Positions 52,487 to 59,523 of a DNA stretch of 64,000 nt are shown here, piece after piece (position 1 is the first letter of the stretch; each line of letters begins with the position of its first letter). The stretch lies in NCBI GenBank assembly GCA_032252755.1, contig JAVUPY010000042.1:1-64000 (forward strand), given 5' to 3'. Under the pieces are notes generated by a model. It did no database searches, had not been told where the DNA came from, and was given only the letters and a program-made list of their open reading frames with translations. The stretch comes from Terriglobia bacterium (lineage in GTDB: Bacteria; Acidobacteriota; Terriglobia; Terriglobales; Acidobacteriaceae). The translations under genes and the position numbers were made by a program.

Positions 52487-52816
52487 ATGAGGAAGTTCGC
52501 TTATCTAGCAGCCATAGCACTGCTGACTACCGGAATGGCAGTGGCGCAGTCCACCTCGACAACGGATCAGAACAGCAATAGTTCCACCACGACGCAGCAG
52601 CCTGCTACCAATCCCGACAGCAACGCGGCGACACAGTCGAATACGGGCGCAACCGACCAGACGGGCGCCGCTGCAAATACTGGAACCCAGACCAAGGCTC
52701 ATCATGGAAAGAAGCTGCCTCAGACCGCTTCTCCTCTTCCGTTGTTGATTGTCCTGGGCGCCGGGATGCTGGGCTTGGGCGGAGTGGAAAAGCTTCGCAG
52801 ATACCAGAGGACCTAA
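52487..52816 (+). CDS. Secreted Ser/Thr/Gln-rich protein with LPXTG-like tail
   Basis: 109 residues. Signal peptide (MRKFAYLAAIALLTTGMAVAQ), a low-complexity Ser/Thr/Asn/Gln stretch (residues about 22-68), and then KKLPQTASPLPLLIVLGAGML...RRYQRT: an LPxTA motif, a hydrophobic helix and a basic tail, the layout of a sortase anchor signal. Acidobacterial annotations show such LPXTG-like tails, although the cells are Gram-negative and no sortase is in this window. AGGAGAACAGGAGAG before ATG 52487 gives a strong ribosome site. Confidence 0.72.
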   Translation: MRKFAYLAAIALLTTGMAVAQSTSTTDQNSNSSTTTQQPATNPDSNAATQSNTGATDQTGAAANTGTQTKAHHGKKLPQTASPLPLLIVLGAGMLGLGGVEKLRRYQRT

Positions 52817-52835
52817 ACCACAATCCAGATACATC

Positions 52836-52862
52836 AAGGGGCCTCCGCAGAGGAAGCCCCTT
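52836..52862 (+). terminator. Hairpin after the LPXTG-like gene
   Basis: AAGGGGCCTC-CGCA-GAGGAAGCCCCTT (one bulged base), 20 bases after the stop at 52816. Confidence 0.6.
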
Positions 52863-52911
52863 AGTGTCGATCCAAATTTCTAATCAGCAAGTCGCTTCAG
52901 CAACGTCGCCT

Positions 52912-53280
52912 TCATCCCGCCAGCGCTGCGGTCCGAACCATGGGTTCGCCGACCGGTTTAGTCTTCATCGCAATCAACTCAAGAATCTCCGCGACGGTAC
53001 CTTCACGGATATCGAAGACCGTAGCTAGTCCGGTAACGCATAAGACTCCGCGGACAGCGTCGTTCGGGTTCAGAAGAGTCAGGTAAACACCAGACGCCTG
53101 CAGCGAGACCAGCATGCCGATCCCGGCCGCATCGATCGCCGTAACATCGCTGAGGTCGACAATGGCCTCGCTGCCGCCGAGGGCTGCGCAGAGGAGACGC
53201 GTTTCTTCACCGCGAACGATTCTGCCCTCACATTTCAGGATTGCCGCGTTACCCACATGGTTGACGGATATTTTGAGCAC
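52912..53280 (-). CDS. STAS-domain (anti-sigma antagonist-like) protein
   Basis: 122 residues folded as STAS: VNHVGNAAILKCEGRIVRGEE, AIVDLSDVTAIDAAGIGMLVSL, YLTLLNPNDAVRGVLCVTGLATVFDI. In SpoIIAA the phosphorylated serine falls in DSSG; here it is DAAG, so the usual phosphorylation site is absent. GTG 53280 has AAAGGAGA 8 bases upstream and is preferred over the ATG 11 codons before it. No anti-sigma partner is adjacent. Confidence 0.78.
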   Translation of the reverse strand: MLKISVNHVGNAAILKCEGRIVRGEETRLLCAALGGSEAIVDLSDVTAIDAAGIGMLVSLQASGVYLTLLNPNDAVRGVLCVTGLATVFDIREGTVAEILELIAMKTKPVGEPMVRTAALAG

Positions 53281-53303
53281 GATGGTCTCCTTTGGATTCG
53301 CAT

Positions 53304-53338
53304 GGTGCCTCACATCTGCCGTAGTTGGCAGATGTGGG
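53304..53338. repeat. Intergenic hairpin, minus orientation, CCCACATCTGCC...GGCAGATGTGAGGCAC
   Basis: Perfect stem CACATCTGCC/GGCAGATGTG around a six-base loop. Same family as 29578-29612 but in the opposite orientation. Confidence 0.65.
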
Positions 53339-53411
53339 TTCTGGGTTCAGTTCGTGGGCGATTACAGGATAAACATCATAGGCGAAGATTAGGCGAAAGC
53401 GCAATAGCCAC

Positions 53412-53756
53412 TCAAGATTTCTTTTCCTCAGGCTCCGGACCACCGAACCCGCAACGTCCTCGCATCGCCGCCTTGAATCTCTCGCGCTCCTCCGGCGTCA
53501 TCGATTCCCAGCGCTCGAACATGCGGCGCTTCCAACTCCAGTCGGAGTGCGAGTGAGACCCCGGGCGGAAACTGCAGAACAATATCTTGCTCAAGACAAG
53601 GACGCCCAGCGCCTGCCAGAAGGTGATGGTGTGCCATCCGAACAGGGGCGGCGTGAGCCAGTTCCACAGTCGCATGACGATGTAGGTCAGCAGCGCGAGC
53701 GCAACCGCGACGAACAGCACGATCTTCAATACTCGCAAAAATTTGTTGTTTCTCAT
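53412..53756 (-). CDS. Membrane protein in ECF sigma unit
   Basis: 114 residues: a helix near the N terminus (VLKIVLFVAVALALLTYIVM), a second (HTITFWQALGVLVLSKILF), then a charged His/Arg/Glu-rich tail (RRMFERWESMTPEERERFKAAM). It starts 12 bases after the stop of the ECF sigma factor, so it is co-transcribed and may serve as its membrane partner. No conserved motif found. Confidence 0.7.
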   Translation of the reverse strand: MRNNKFLRVLKIVLFVAVALALLTYIVMRLWNWLTPPLFGWHTITFWQALGVLVLSKILFCSFRPGSHSHSDWSWKRRMFERWESMTPEERERFKAAMRGRCGFGGPEPEEKKS

Positions 53757-53768
53757 TTCATCGTTCCT

Positions 53769-54353
53769 TCATTGCAATCCAAATTCCTTGTAGATGGCGC
53801 GCAGACGCTCGCGCAGATGCAGCACGGCATAACGCTTTCGCGAAAGCAGAGTGTTCAACGGCACGCCGGTTTCGGCGGCAATCTCCTTGAAGCTCTGGCC
53901 CATCATTTCGTGCGCGATGAATACGTCGCGCTGCTCCGCCGGCAACTCGTCGAGCGCCGCGTCCAATTCTTCGAGCAGGACGCCGCGGGCGTAGGCCGCC
54001 TCGGGACCTGCCTCGGGAGAGGGAAGTAAGTCCTCGAGCCGCAGCAGTTCGCCCTCTTCGTTCTCGACCACCGGCGTCCCGGCCTGCTCGCGTTTCCTTT
54101 TGCGAAACAGGTCGATGGTGCGGTTGCGCGCCACGCGGAAGAGCCAGGCCGCAACCTGCTCGACCGGCTTCATCATGCGGTAGGCCTCAACCAGCTCGTA
54201 GAAGACGTCCTGCAGGACATCCTCGGCGTCGGCCGGGTCGGAGACGTACCTCCGGATGAAGTTGCGCAACCGCGCGCTCTCCTGCTCTACCGCCTTCGAG
54301 ATTCGCTCGTCTTGATCCGGCATCAGCGACGATTGTGTCAGCGCATCGTCCAT
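53769..54353 (-). CDS. ECF RNA polymerase sigma factor
   Basis: 194 residues with sigma region 2 (LRNFIRRYVSDPADAEDVLQDVFYELVEAYRMMKPVEQVAAWLFRVARNRTIDLFRKRKRE) and region 4 (LDELPAEQRDVFIAHEMMGQSFKEIAAETGVPLNTLLSRKRYAVLHLRERL). No regions 1 or 3. It is distinct from the factor at 37737 and is co-transcribed with the following membrane gene. Confidence 0.9.
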   Translation of the reverse strand: MDDALTQSSLMPDQDERISKAVEQESARLRNFIRRYVSDPADAEDVLQDVFYELVEAYRMMKPVEQVAAWLFRVARNRTIDLFRKRKREQAGTPVVENEEGELLRLEDLLPSPEAGPEAAYARGVLLEELDAALDELPAEQRDVFIAHEMMGQSFKEIAAETGVPLNTLLSRKRYAVLHLRERLRAIYKEFGLQ

Positions 54354-54404
54354 CTATGAGTATGACGGACGAGGGTGGGGAATATTGTAGGGGGAGCGGG
54401 TGGT

Positions 54405-54434
54405 CGGTCCTTTCCTTCTTTTGGAAAGGGCCGG
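54405..54434. repeat. REP palindrome 1 (CGGTCCTTTCC-N7-GGAAAGGGCCGG)
   Basis: A 30-base palindrome upstream of the RAYT remnant. The long arms pair almost perfectly. Direct orientation relative to 54462-54492. Confidence 0.75.
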
Positions 54435-54461
54435 AATACGGTGAGTCTACACAATGGGTGC

Positions 54462-54492
54462 CCGGTCCTTTCCCGTTTTTGGAAAGGGCCGG
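54462..54492. repeat. REP palindrome 2
   Basis: CCGGTCCTTTCCC-N5-GGAAAGGGCCGG, directly repeated relative to 54405 and preceded by GGGTGC and followed by a GACCACG block that recurs at 55060. Confidence 0.75.
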
Positions 54493-54549
54493 TGGACCAC
54501 GAACCTTTCCTCTTCCAGGTCACAGATCGCAGTTCGTATTATTCTCGCG

Positions 54550-55046
54550 ATGAATCGCCATCTTAAGCGTTACTACGGGTACGGACACCTCCACTTCATC
54601 ACCTTCAGTTGTTATCGTCGCCAGCCGCTGCTGGCTCAGGCTTCGGTTCGTGACCAGTTTCTCAAAATCCTTGAAGAGGTTCGCTGCCGATATCGCTTTG
54701 TCGTCGTCGGTTATGTGGTTATGCCGGAGCACGTTCATCTTTTGATCAATGAACCCGAACTGGGCACGCCGTCGCTGGCGATCCAGGTGCTGAAACAGCG
54801 CAGTTCGCGGGCGATACCGCATGACGGGCCGCGGTCTGGCAATTGCGCTTTTACGATTTCAATGTGTGGAGCTCGCCCAAGCACGTGGAGAAACTTAAGT
54901 ACATCCATCGTAATCCCGTGACCCGCGGATTAGTGGCCGCACCGGAAGACTGGCGGTGGAGCAGTTATCGCTGGTATGCGTTCCAGGAACAGGGAGTAGT
55001 CGCGGTGAACGAAGGATGGCGGATTATACGTTCGGCCGAGGCGTAG
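54550..55046 (+). pseudogene. RAYT (REP-associated tyrosine transposase, Y1_Tnp), frameshifted
   Basis: A Tyr-HUH transposase domain: YGHLHFITFSCYRRQPLL, VVGYVVMPEHVHLLINEPELG (HxH) in the first frame, then after a shift near 54820 the second frame continues RFYDFNVWSSPKHVEKLKYIHRNPVTRGL and DWRWSSYRWY, which supplies the catalytic region. The two parts join across about 10 bases and one frame. A single indel would restore the gene; in its present form it is probably inactive. Flanking REP palindromes are those it would have mobilised. Confidence 0.75.
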
Positions 55047-55059
55047 GCGACGTGGTCAA

Positions 55060-55090
55060 CCGGCCCTTTCCGAAGACCGGAAAGGACCGG
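55060..55090. repeat. REP palindrome 3, inverted
   Basis: CCGGCCCTTTCC-N7-GGAAAGGACCGG, the reverse complement of the REP at 54462 with the same outer block (GGGTGC and CGTGGTC). The RAYT lies between inverted REPs. Confidence 0.75.
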
Positions 55091-55144
55091 GCACCCGACG
55101 CCTGTGCTCCAGCAAGGTTCGGCCACCCGCCTCAATCCTGCCCG

Positions 55145-55546
55145 CTACTCGATCGCATACTCAAACTCATACGAGTGCTTCCCGTCCGGCCCAATAATGA
55201 TGTTGAGCTTCCCGGTGAGTCCGGTGAGCTCGTCGGTGCCGGAGTCGGGGACGACCGTGATGGACATGGTGGGGACGCCGCGCGTCATCGTGGCGGAGTG
55301 TTGCAGCACGAAACTGCCGCGACGGCCGTTGAGCGTGCCGGTGACGCGTTCCAGCGCAACGTATCCGCCGGAGCCCTTGGCGTCCGGACGCGAGGCCAGC
55401 ATTTCGCCCTTGCTGGTGGCCTCGAGATCGCCGTGGAACTGCTTGTCCAGGGACATGCGCGTGAGCCCGGCGGCTTCGGCAACTTCGTTGTCGGGCTTCT
55501 GCGGAATCACTTTTACGTCGAACGATCCAGTCACGCGTTGCGGCAT
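55145..55546 (-). CDS. DUF3224 family protein
   Basis: 133 residues from MPQRVTGSFDVKVIPQKP, a small beta barrel: RMSLDKQFHGDLEATSKGEML, YVALERVTGTLNGRRGSFVLQHSATMTRG, ITVVPDSGTDELTGLTGKLNIII, HSYEFEYAIE. This is the DUF3224/allene-oxide-cyclase-like fold, common in acidobacteria; enzymatic activity is unproven. The upstream frame (17 codons) is not used. Ribosome site AAGGAGA is 7 bases before ATG. Confidence 0.85.
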   Translation of the reverse strand: MPQRVTGSFDVKVIPQKPDNEVAEAAGLTRMSLDKQFHGDLEATSKGEMLASRPDAKGSGGYVALERVTGTLNGRRGSFVLQHSATMTRGVPTMSITVVPDSGTDELTGLTGKLNIIIGPDGKHSYEFEYAIE

Positions 55547-55661
55547 CTTCTGATTCTCCTTTGTTGAAGCTGCTGGTTCAAATTCGGAAATAAACAACCG
55601 AGTTGTTCAGTCCTCAATCCCAAAATCGTAAATCGTCATTCCGCGTGACGTCCCCCACAGT

Positions 55662-55669
55662 GAACTCCG
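55662..55669. repeat. Target-site duplication, left copy (GAACTCCG)
   Basis: Eight bases identical to 57926-57933. Confidence 0.88.
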
Positions 55670-55688
55670 GGTAGTGGGTCAGTTTGAA
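55670..55688. repeat. Left inverted repeat of the mobile insertion cassette (GGTAGTGGGTCAGTTTGAA)
   Basis: Perfect 19-base complement of 57907-57925. Directly preceded by the target duplication. Confidence 0.9.
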
Positions 55689-55735
55689 ATCTGAAGGGGC
55701 TCGCGCCCGTTCTCAAATCATGGCATCATCTCTAC

Positions 55736-55984
55736 ATGCCTAAACGCTCAAGCAAAGATCACGACTTCGCGACGATTGCCCGCAGTGTCGTGGAAAAGGC
55801 AATCGGAGAAACGCTGACTGGCGAACCGTTGCCTAATCCAGACGAGGGTAAGAATCCTGCTGCTGTGGCACTCGGTAAGCTCGGCGGCGCAAAAGGCGGT
55901 CGAGCGCGAGCAGAAAATCTCAGCAAGAAGGAGCGCTCCAGAATTGCGAGGCAGGCGGCTCTGGCAAGATGGAAGCGCAAGTAA
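55736..55984 (+). CDS. Small cassette protein with GGKGGRARA motif
   Basis: 82 residues. Acidic N-terminal half (DHDFATIARSVVEKAIG) and a basic end (ALGKLGGAKGGRARAENLSKKERSRIARQAALARWKR). The LGGxKGGxARAxxL-KERxxIARxAAxARW pattern recurs in small proteins that accompany mobile regions and is reminiscent of nucleic-acid-binding or antitoxin-like proteins; function is not known. It sits first inside the cassette. Confidence 0.65.
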   Translation: MPKRSSKDHDFATIARSVVEKAIGETLTGEPLPNPDEGKNPAAVALGKLGGAKGGRARAENLSKKERSRIARQAALARWKRK

Positions 55985-56065
55985 GTAATTTAGTTTCAAT
56001 CATATACCTATCACAAGAATAAAATCTGTCATATTTCGCACCACTTCTTGCAATAAGGTGTTAAG

Positions 56066-56728
56066 ATGGATTTCACCATGATCAACCATCCTCACCTTGC
56101 AAATTCAATCCTCACCGAGGCGGAAGCCAAGGCTTTACTGAAACCATATTTCCCCACGATAAAGAAGTGCATCGACGATGCGTGGGATGAGTGGCTCGCA
56201 CTGGACAAGCGACACAGATTTGACAAGCGTGCCCGTGCTGCGTTTCTCCACTCAATGATTACACATAATGCTCTGGCGGCGTTCGCCAAGCATGAAGACG
56301 CGAAGACGGTTCCCGGCAATGGAACTTTCTGGCTCTACATTGGCGATCACATCAAGAGCAGGTTCAAGAAGCTCGATAGGAACAGACGGTATCGGAACTA
56401 TCCGACCAATACACAGTTGAAGCTAGAGATTCAAGGAAACATTCCCGGTGTTTTACCTGGCACATACCTGACGCTCGGTTATTTGCTGGACCCGCTTGAA
56501 CAAAAAGTAGCGCATCACCTCGTAACGCTTCAGATTCGTAAGAAGATTCTCTACGCAATCGACATTGATGCGGAGTTAGCATCGGCGACGGTTCCGGTAG
56601 TCCAAATCCCTGCTCCGGTGAAAACCGTGACAGAAGCACAAACCGAGAAACGGCGCGTTCGTCCACGTGGAGAACGGCGAGAAACAGAAGTAAAAGCGAA
56701 GAGCAAGGGAACGTTCGCAGGCGAATAG
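56066..56728 (+). CDS. Unknown cassette protein, partner of the ImmA-like gene
   Basis: 220 residues. No family recognised. It has a helical N-terminal region (ILTEAEAKALLKPYFPTIKKCIDDAWDEWLALDKRHRFDKRARAAFLHSMITHNALAAFAK), a central strand-rich part (TFWLYIGDHIKSRFKKLDRNRRYRNYP, then VLPGTYLTLGYLLDPLEQKVAHHLVTLQ), and a basic, Glu/Arg/Lys-rich tail. It starts after AGGTGTTAAG and ends 9 bases before the HTH-ImmA gene, so the two are co-transcribed. A toxin or regulator role is possible but unsupported by any motif. Confidence 0.65.
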   Translation: MDFTMINHPHLANSILTEAEAKALLKPYFPTIKKCIDDAWDEWLALDKRHRFDKRARAAFLHSMITHNALAAFAKHEDAKTVPGNGTFWLYIGDHIKSRFKKLDRNRRYRNYPTNTQLKLEIQGNIPGVLPGTYLTLGYLLDPLEQKVAHHLVTLQIRKKILYAIDIDAELASATVPVVQIPAPVKTVTEAQTEKRRVRPRGERRETEVKAKSKGTFAGE

Positions 56729-56737
56729 AGGGATTAC

Positions 56738-57784
56738 ATGGGCTCATTCAATCGAGAGATGTTGATTTTAGCTCGCGAATCGCGTGGCTACAGCCAATCG
56801 GAACTGGCTGGAGAAATTGGCATCAATCAAGCGACACTCTCAAAAATTGAGAACGGATTGCGCGAACCGACCGATGAACAGATCCGTCGGTTCGCAGCGT
56901 TCTTGGGATTTCGAAAGGAATTCTTTTTCCTACCAGAGCGCATAAAGAGGTTTGGAAGCGGATGCACATACCTGCGAGCGCGCAAACGCACTCCAGAAAT
57001 GCGGTTACGTCAGTTGCTCGGAATTATCAATGTACGCCGTATCCAGTTGACCGGACTGCTCGCAGGCGTAGAACTGACGCCAGAGAATGAATTCCCACGT
57101 TTCGATATTGATGAACATGGGCCGCCAGAAAACATAGCCAGAAATGTTCGTGCAATATGGATGCTGCCTCCGGGTCCGATTCAAAATCTTACCCGTGCAA
57201 TAGAAGACGCGGGTGGACTGATTCTCCGTTGTAACTTCCACACCAAGGATGTGGACGCGATCAGCCAATTCTTACCCGGTGGCACTCCGCTGTTTCTGGT
57301 TAACGATGCAATCCCTGCGGATCGACTACGTTGGACCATTGCACATGAACTCGGTCACCTAACGATGCATTACATTCCTAATTCGAACATGGAAAAAGAG
57401 GCCGATCAGTTTGCGGCTGAATTCTTAATGCCAGCGGACGAGATTAGGCCAGACTTGACGGAGGTTTCGCTGGCTAAACTGGCGACATTAAAACCCTACT
57501 GGAAAGTCTCAATGAATGCCTTGCTTAAACGGGCTGGCGATTTGGACCTCATAACCCCCCGGAAGCGGCAATTTCTTTGGACTCAGATGGGAAAGTCTGG
57601 ATACCGCACCAATGAACCAATATCGCTGCCACCCGAAGAACCATCCCTGTTGGACGAAATGATAGCGACCTATAGCAAGGACCTCGGCTACAACATTGCC
57701 GAACTAAGCTCAATTGTCCATGAAGCGGAAGATAAAGTAAGAGACGTGTACCTCCCTAAACGGTTCAAACTACGGGCAGTTTAA
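56738..57784 (+). CDS. XRE helix-turn-helix protein with ImmA/IrrE metallopeptidase domain
   Basis: 348 residues. The N-terminal XRE domain (about residues 1-65) reads LILARESRGYSQSELAGEIGINQATLSKIENGLREPTDEQIRRFA. A linker leads to the ImmA/IrrE domain (about 150-260) with the zinc motif WTIAHELGHLTMH (HExxH) and a downstream EKEADQFAAEFLMP that supplies the third ligand. Such fused proteins cleave or are controlled by repressors in mobile elements, phages and toxin-antitoxin modules. The partner is probably the upstream gene. Confidence 0.9.
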   Translation: MGSFNREMLILARESRGYSQSELAGEIGINQATLSKIENGLREPTDEQIRRFAAFLGFRKEFFFLPERIKRFGSGCTYLRARKRTPEMRLRQLLGIINVRRIQLTGLLAGVELTPENEFPRFDIDEHGPPENIARNVRAIWMLPPGPIQNLTRAIEDAGGLILRCNFHTKDVDAISQFLPGGTPLFLVNDAIPADRLRWTIAHELGHLTMHYIPNSNMEKEADQFAAEFLMPADEIRPDLTEVSLAKLATLKPYWKVSMNALLKRAGDLDLITPRKRQFLWTQMGKSGYRTNEPISLPPEEPSLLDEMIATYSKDLGYNIAELSSIVHEAEDKVRDVYLPKRFKLRAV

Positions 57785-57841
57785 GCAGATTTCCCTTGAC
57801 AGACCGTGATTCTCAACCTTCTTGCTAAACCCATTCGTTAG

Positions 57842-57916
57842 CCGGGTGAAACGCCGGCTCTGATTCCAGAGCCACAAGCCAAGAAGCGCGGCCCTTACAA
57901 GAAAAATTCAAACTGA
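57842..57916 (+). pseudogene. Transposase C-terminal remnant at the cassette's right end
   Basis: A frame of 24 codons (PGETPALIPEPQAKKRGPYKK...) ends TGA inside the right inverted repeat. TPA followed by a short gap and KKRGPYKK at the C terminus is a phrase I know from IS transposase tails, but I have no alignment. Stop codons just upstream show that the body of the gene is gone. Confidence 0.5.
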
Positions 57917-57925
57917 CCCACTACC
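57907..57925. repeat. Right inverted repeat of the mobile insertion cassette
   Basis: TTCAAACTGACCCACTACC, perfect complement of 55670-55688. Confidence 0.9.
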
Positions 57926-57933
57926 GAACTCCG
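57926..57933. repeat. Target-site duplication, right copy (GAACTCCG)
   Basis: Identical to 55662-55669. Bases 57934-58107 beyond it hold no identifiable gene. Confidence 0.88.
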
Positions 57934-58107
57934 GCCTTTCACCTCGATCTCGGAACGGTCCGCTGTCAACCCTCTATTTTCAGATTTAAGCCATGCAGAA
58001 TCATAGATTTACCGTCGAAATTTCCGTAAGTGCATGAAAACAATAGCTCGCCAAAATGGGGGTGGGGTAAATCCATATCTTTCAAAGCATTAGCCTGTGA
58101 GCCTGGT

Positions 58108-59523
58108 TCATCTCCTCTGGACCCGCGACAGCGCAACCCTTGCCGCATGGTACCCGCACATGCCATGGACACCGCCCCCCGGCGGCGTAGAAGAAGAGCA
58201 TAAAAAGATGCTCGGATCAGACGTGGAATAAGTTTTTCCGGTTGGGCGGAAGATGAATTGGGGGACATTAATCGCGCCACCCCCAATATCGCCGCCCACA
58301 AGATTGGCGTCCATTTTTTCGAGATCTGCTGGAGCGAAGACGCGGCGCGCGAGGACGCAGTCGCGGAACCCGGGAGCGAAGCGCTCGATCTGCGCTTCCA
58401 TTCGCGACAGCATGTCAAACGTCGAGCCGTTGGGAACGTGACAGTAAGTCCACGCGATTTGCTTGCCCTCGGGCGCACGCGATGGATCGAAGAGCGTTGG
58501 TTGCGCGAGGATCATGAACGGCTTGTCGGCGTGCCAGCCGTGGCGCATCGCATGTTCCGACGACGCAATCTCCTCAAACGTTCCGCCGAGGTGAATCGTT
58601 GCGGCGCGCGAACACTCCTTCGCAGTCCACGGAATCGGCTGGCTCAGCGCATAGTCCACCTTGAAGACGCCCGGTCCGTAATGCCATCGCTCCAGGCGCT
58701 GCCTGAAGTCGTCGGTCAGGCGAGTGCCTGCGATCTGGATGAGCTGACGCGGTGTGATGTCGCAGAGGTTCAAGTCGTATTGCGGAAGATCCGACAGGCG
58801 ATCGACACGGGAATTCGTCTTGAGGCTTCCGCCGAGATCAGCGAGATGCGCGCAAAGAGCGTCGGTGATGGATTGCGCGCCGCCGCGCGGAATTGGCCAG
58901 CCGATAGCGTGTGCGATGGCTCCAAGGATGATCCCGAAGGCCGAACTGAGCGGTTCGTCGAGACTGAGGACGGAGTGAGCGGCGAGTCCGGCGAAGAGCG
59001 CCTTGGCGCGCTCGGTTCGGAACAGGCGATTCGCGATCTTGCGCGCGGACGGGAAGCCACGCAGGCCGAGGCGCGCCATCAGCAATGGATGACTCGGCAA
59101 GAGCGGAACCGGTCCGAGTAGCTCGGGCGCGAGTTGCGCCCAGTGCTTCGCGATAGGCTCGAAGAGCTTGCGCCAGGCGCGGCCGTCTTCGCCGAGTCCC
59201 GAGGCGGTCGCGTCGATGTCACCTTCGAGGAGAATCGCGGTGCCGTCGTCGAGCGGATGTGCGAGCGGGGAAGGGGAGTGAATCCATTCGAGGCCGTACT
59301 TCGCGAGCGGAAGCCGCGAGAAGAATGGCGAGCCTGCAGCCATGGGGTGAACGGCGGATCCGAAATCGTGGATGAAGCCGGGCAGCGTGAGTTCCATGCT
59401 GCGGCAGGCGCCGCCGGGTTGGGACTCGGCCTCGTAAACATCGACCGAGCAGCCGTTGCGCGCCAGGACGATGGCGGCGGCAAGTCCGTTGGGACCGGAT
59501 CCGATTACACAGGTTTTCTTCAT
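58108..59523 (-). CDS. Phytoene-desaturase-like FAD/NAD(P)-binding oxidoreductase
   Basis: 471 residues. The dinucleotide motif CVIGSGPNGLAAAIVLARNGCSVDVYEAESQPGGACRS at the N terminus, then PGFIHDFGSAVHPMAAGSPFF and, near the end, a second nucleotide-contacting phrase (CSSSTPPGGGVHGMCGYHAARVAL). This is the phytoene dehydrogenase/carotenoid isomerase superfamily. No carotenoid genes lie nearby, so the substrate is open. It overlaps the stop of the next gene on the same strand (ATGA) and forms an operon with it. Confidence 0.85.
   Translation of the reverse strand: MKKTCVIGSGPNGLAAAIVLARNGCSVDVYEAESQPGGACRSMELTLPGFIHDFGSAVHPMAAGSPFFSRLPLAKYGLEWIHSPSPLAHPLDDGTAILLEGDIDATASGLGEDGRAWRKLFEPIAKHWAQLAPELLGPVPLLPSHPLLMARLGLRGFPSARKIANRLFRTERAKALFAGLAAHSVLSLDEPLSSAFGIILGAIAHAIGWPIPRGGAQSITDALCAHLADLGGSLKTNSRVDRLSDLPQYDLNLCDITPRQLIQIAGTRLTDDFRQRLERWHYGPGVFKVDYALSQPIPWTAKECSRAATIHLGGTFEEIASSEHAMRHGWHADKPFMILAQPTLFDPSRAPEGKQIAWTYCHVPNGSTFDMLSRMEAQIERFAPGFRDCVLARRVFAPADLEKMDANLVGGDIGGGAINVPQFIFRPTGKTYSTSDPSIFLCSSSTPPGGGVHGMCGYHAARVALSRVQRR

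Larger units (their letters stand above)
55670..57925. mobile_element. Transposase-less mobile insertion cassette, 2256 bp
   Basis: Flanked by perfect 19-base inverted repeats and a perfect 8-base target duplication (GAACTCCG at 55662-55669 and 57926-57933). No transposase reading frame is inside; instead three genes in one direction (82 aa, 220 aa, 348 aa). At the right end, 57842-57916, a reading frame ends inside the inverted repeat with ETPALIPEPQAKKRGPYKK, which looks like the tail of the transposase of a parent IS. So the cassette probably arose by replacing the transposase with cargo and depends on a transposase elsewhere. The 8-base duplication limits the parent to families such as IS1595, ISL3, IS66 or IS256. 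Confidence 0.88.

Noticed and set aside
55616-55640. Half-site CCCAAAAT near the cassette as a polysaccharide-type operator
   Set aside because: Only one half is present, without the TGGGAA partner.
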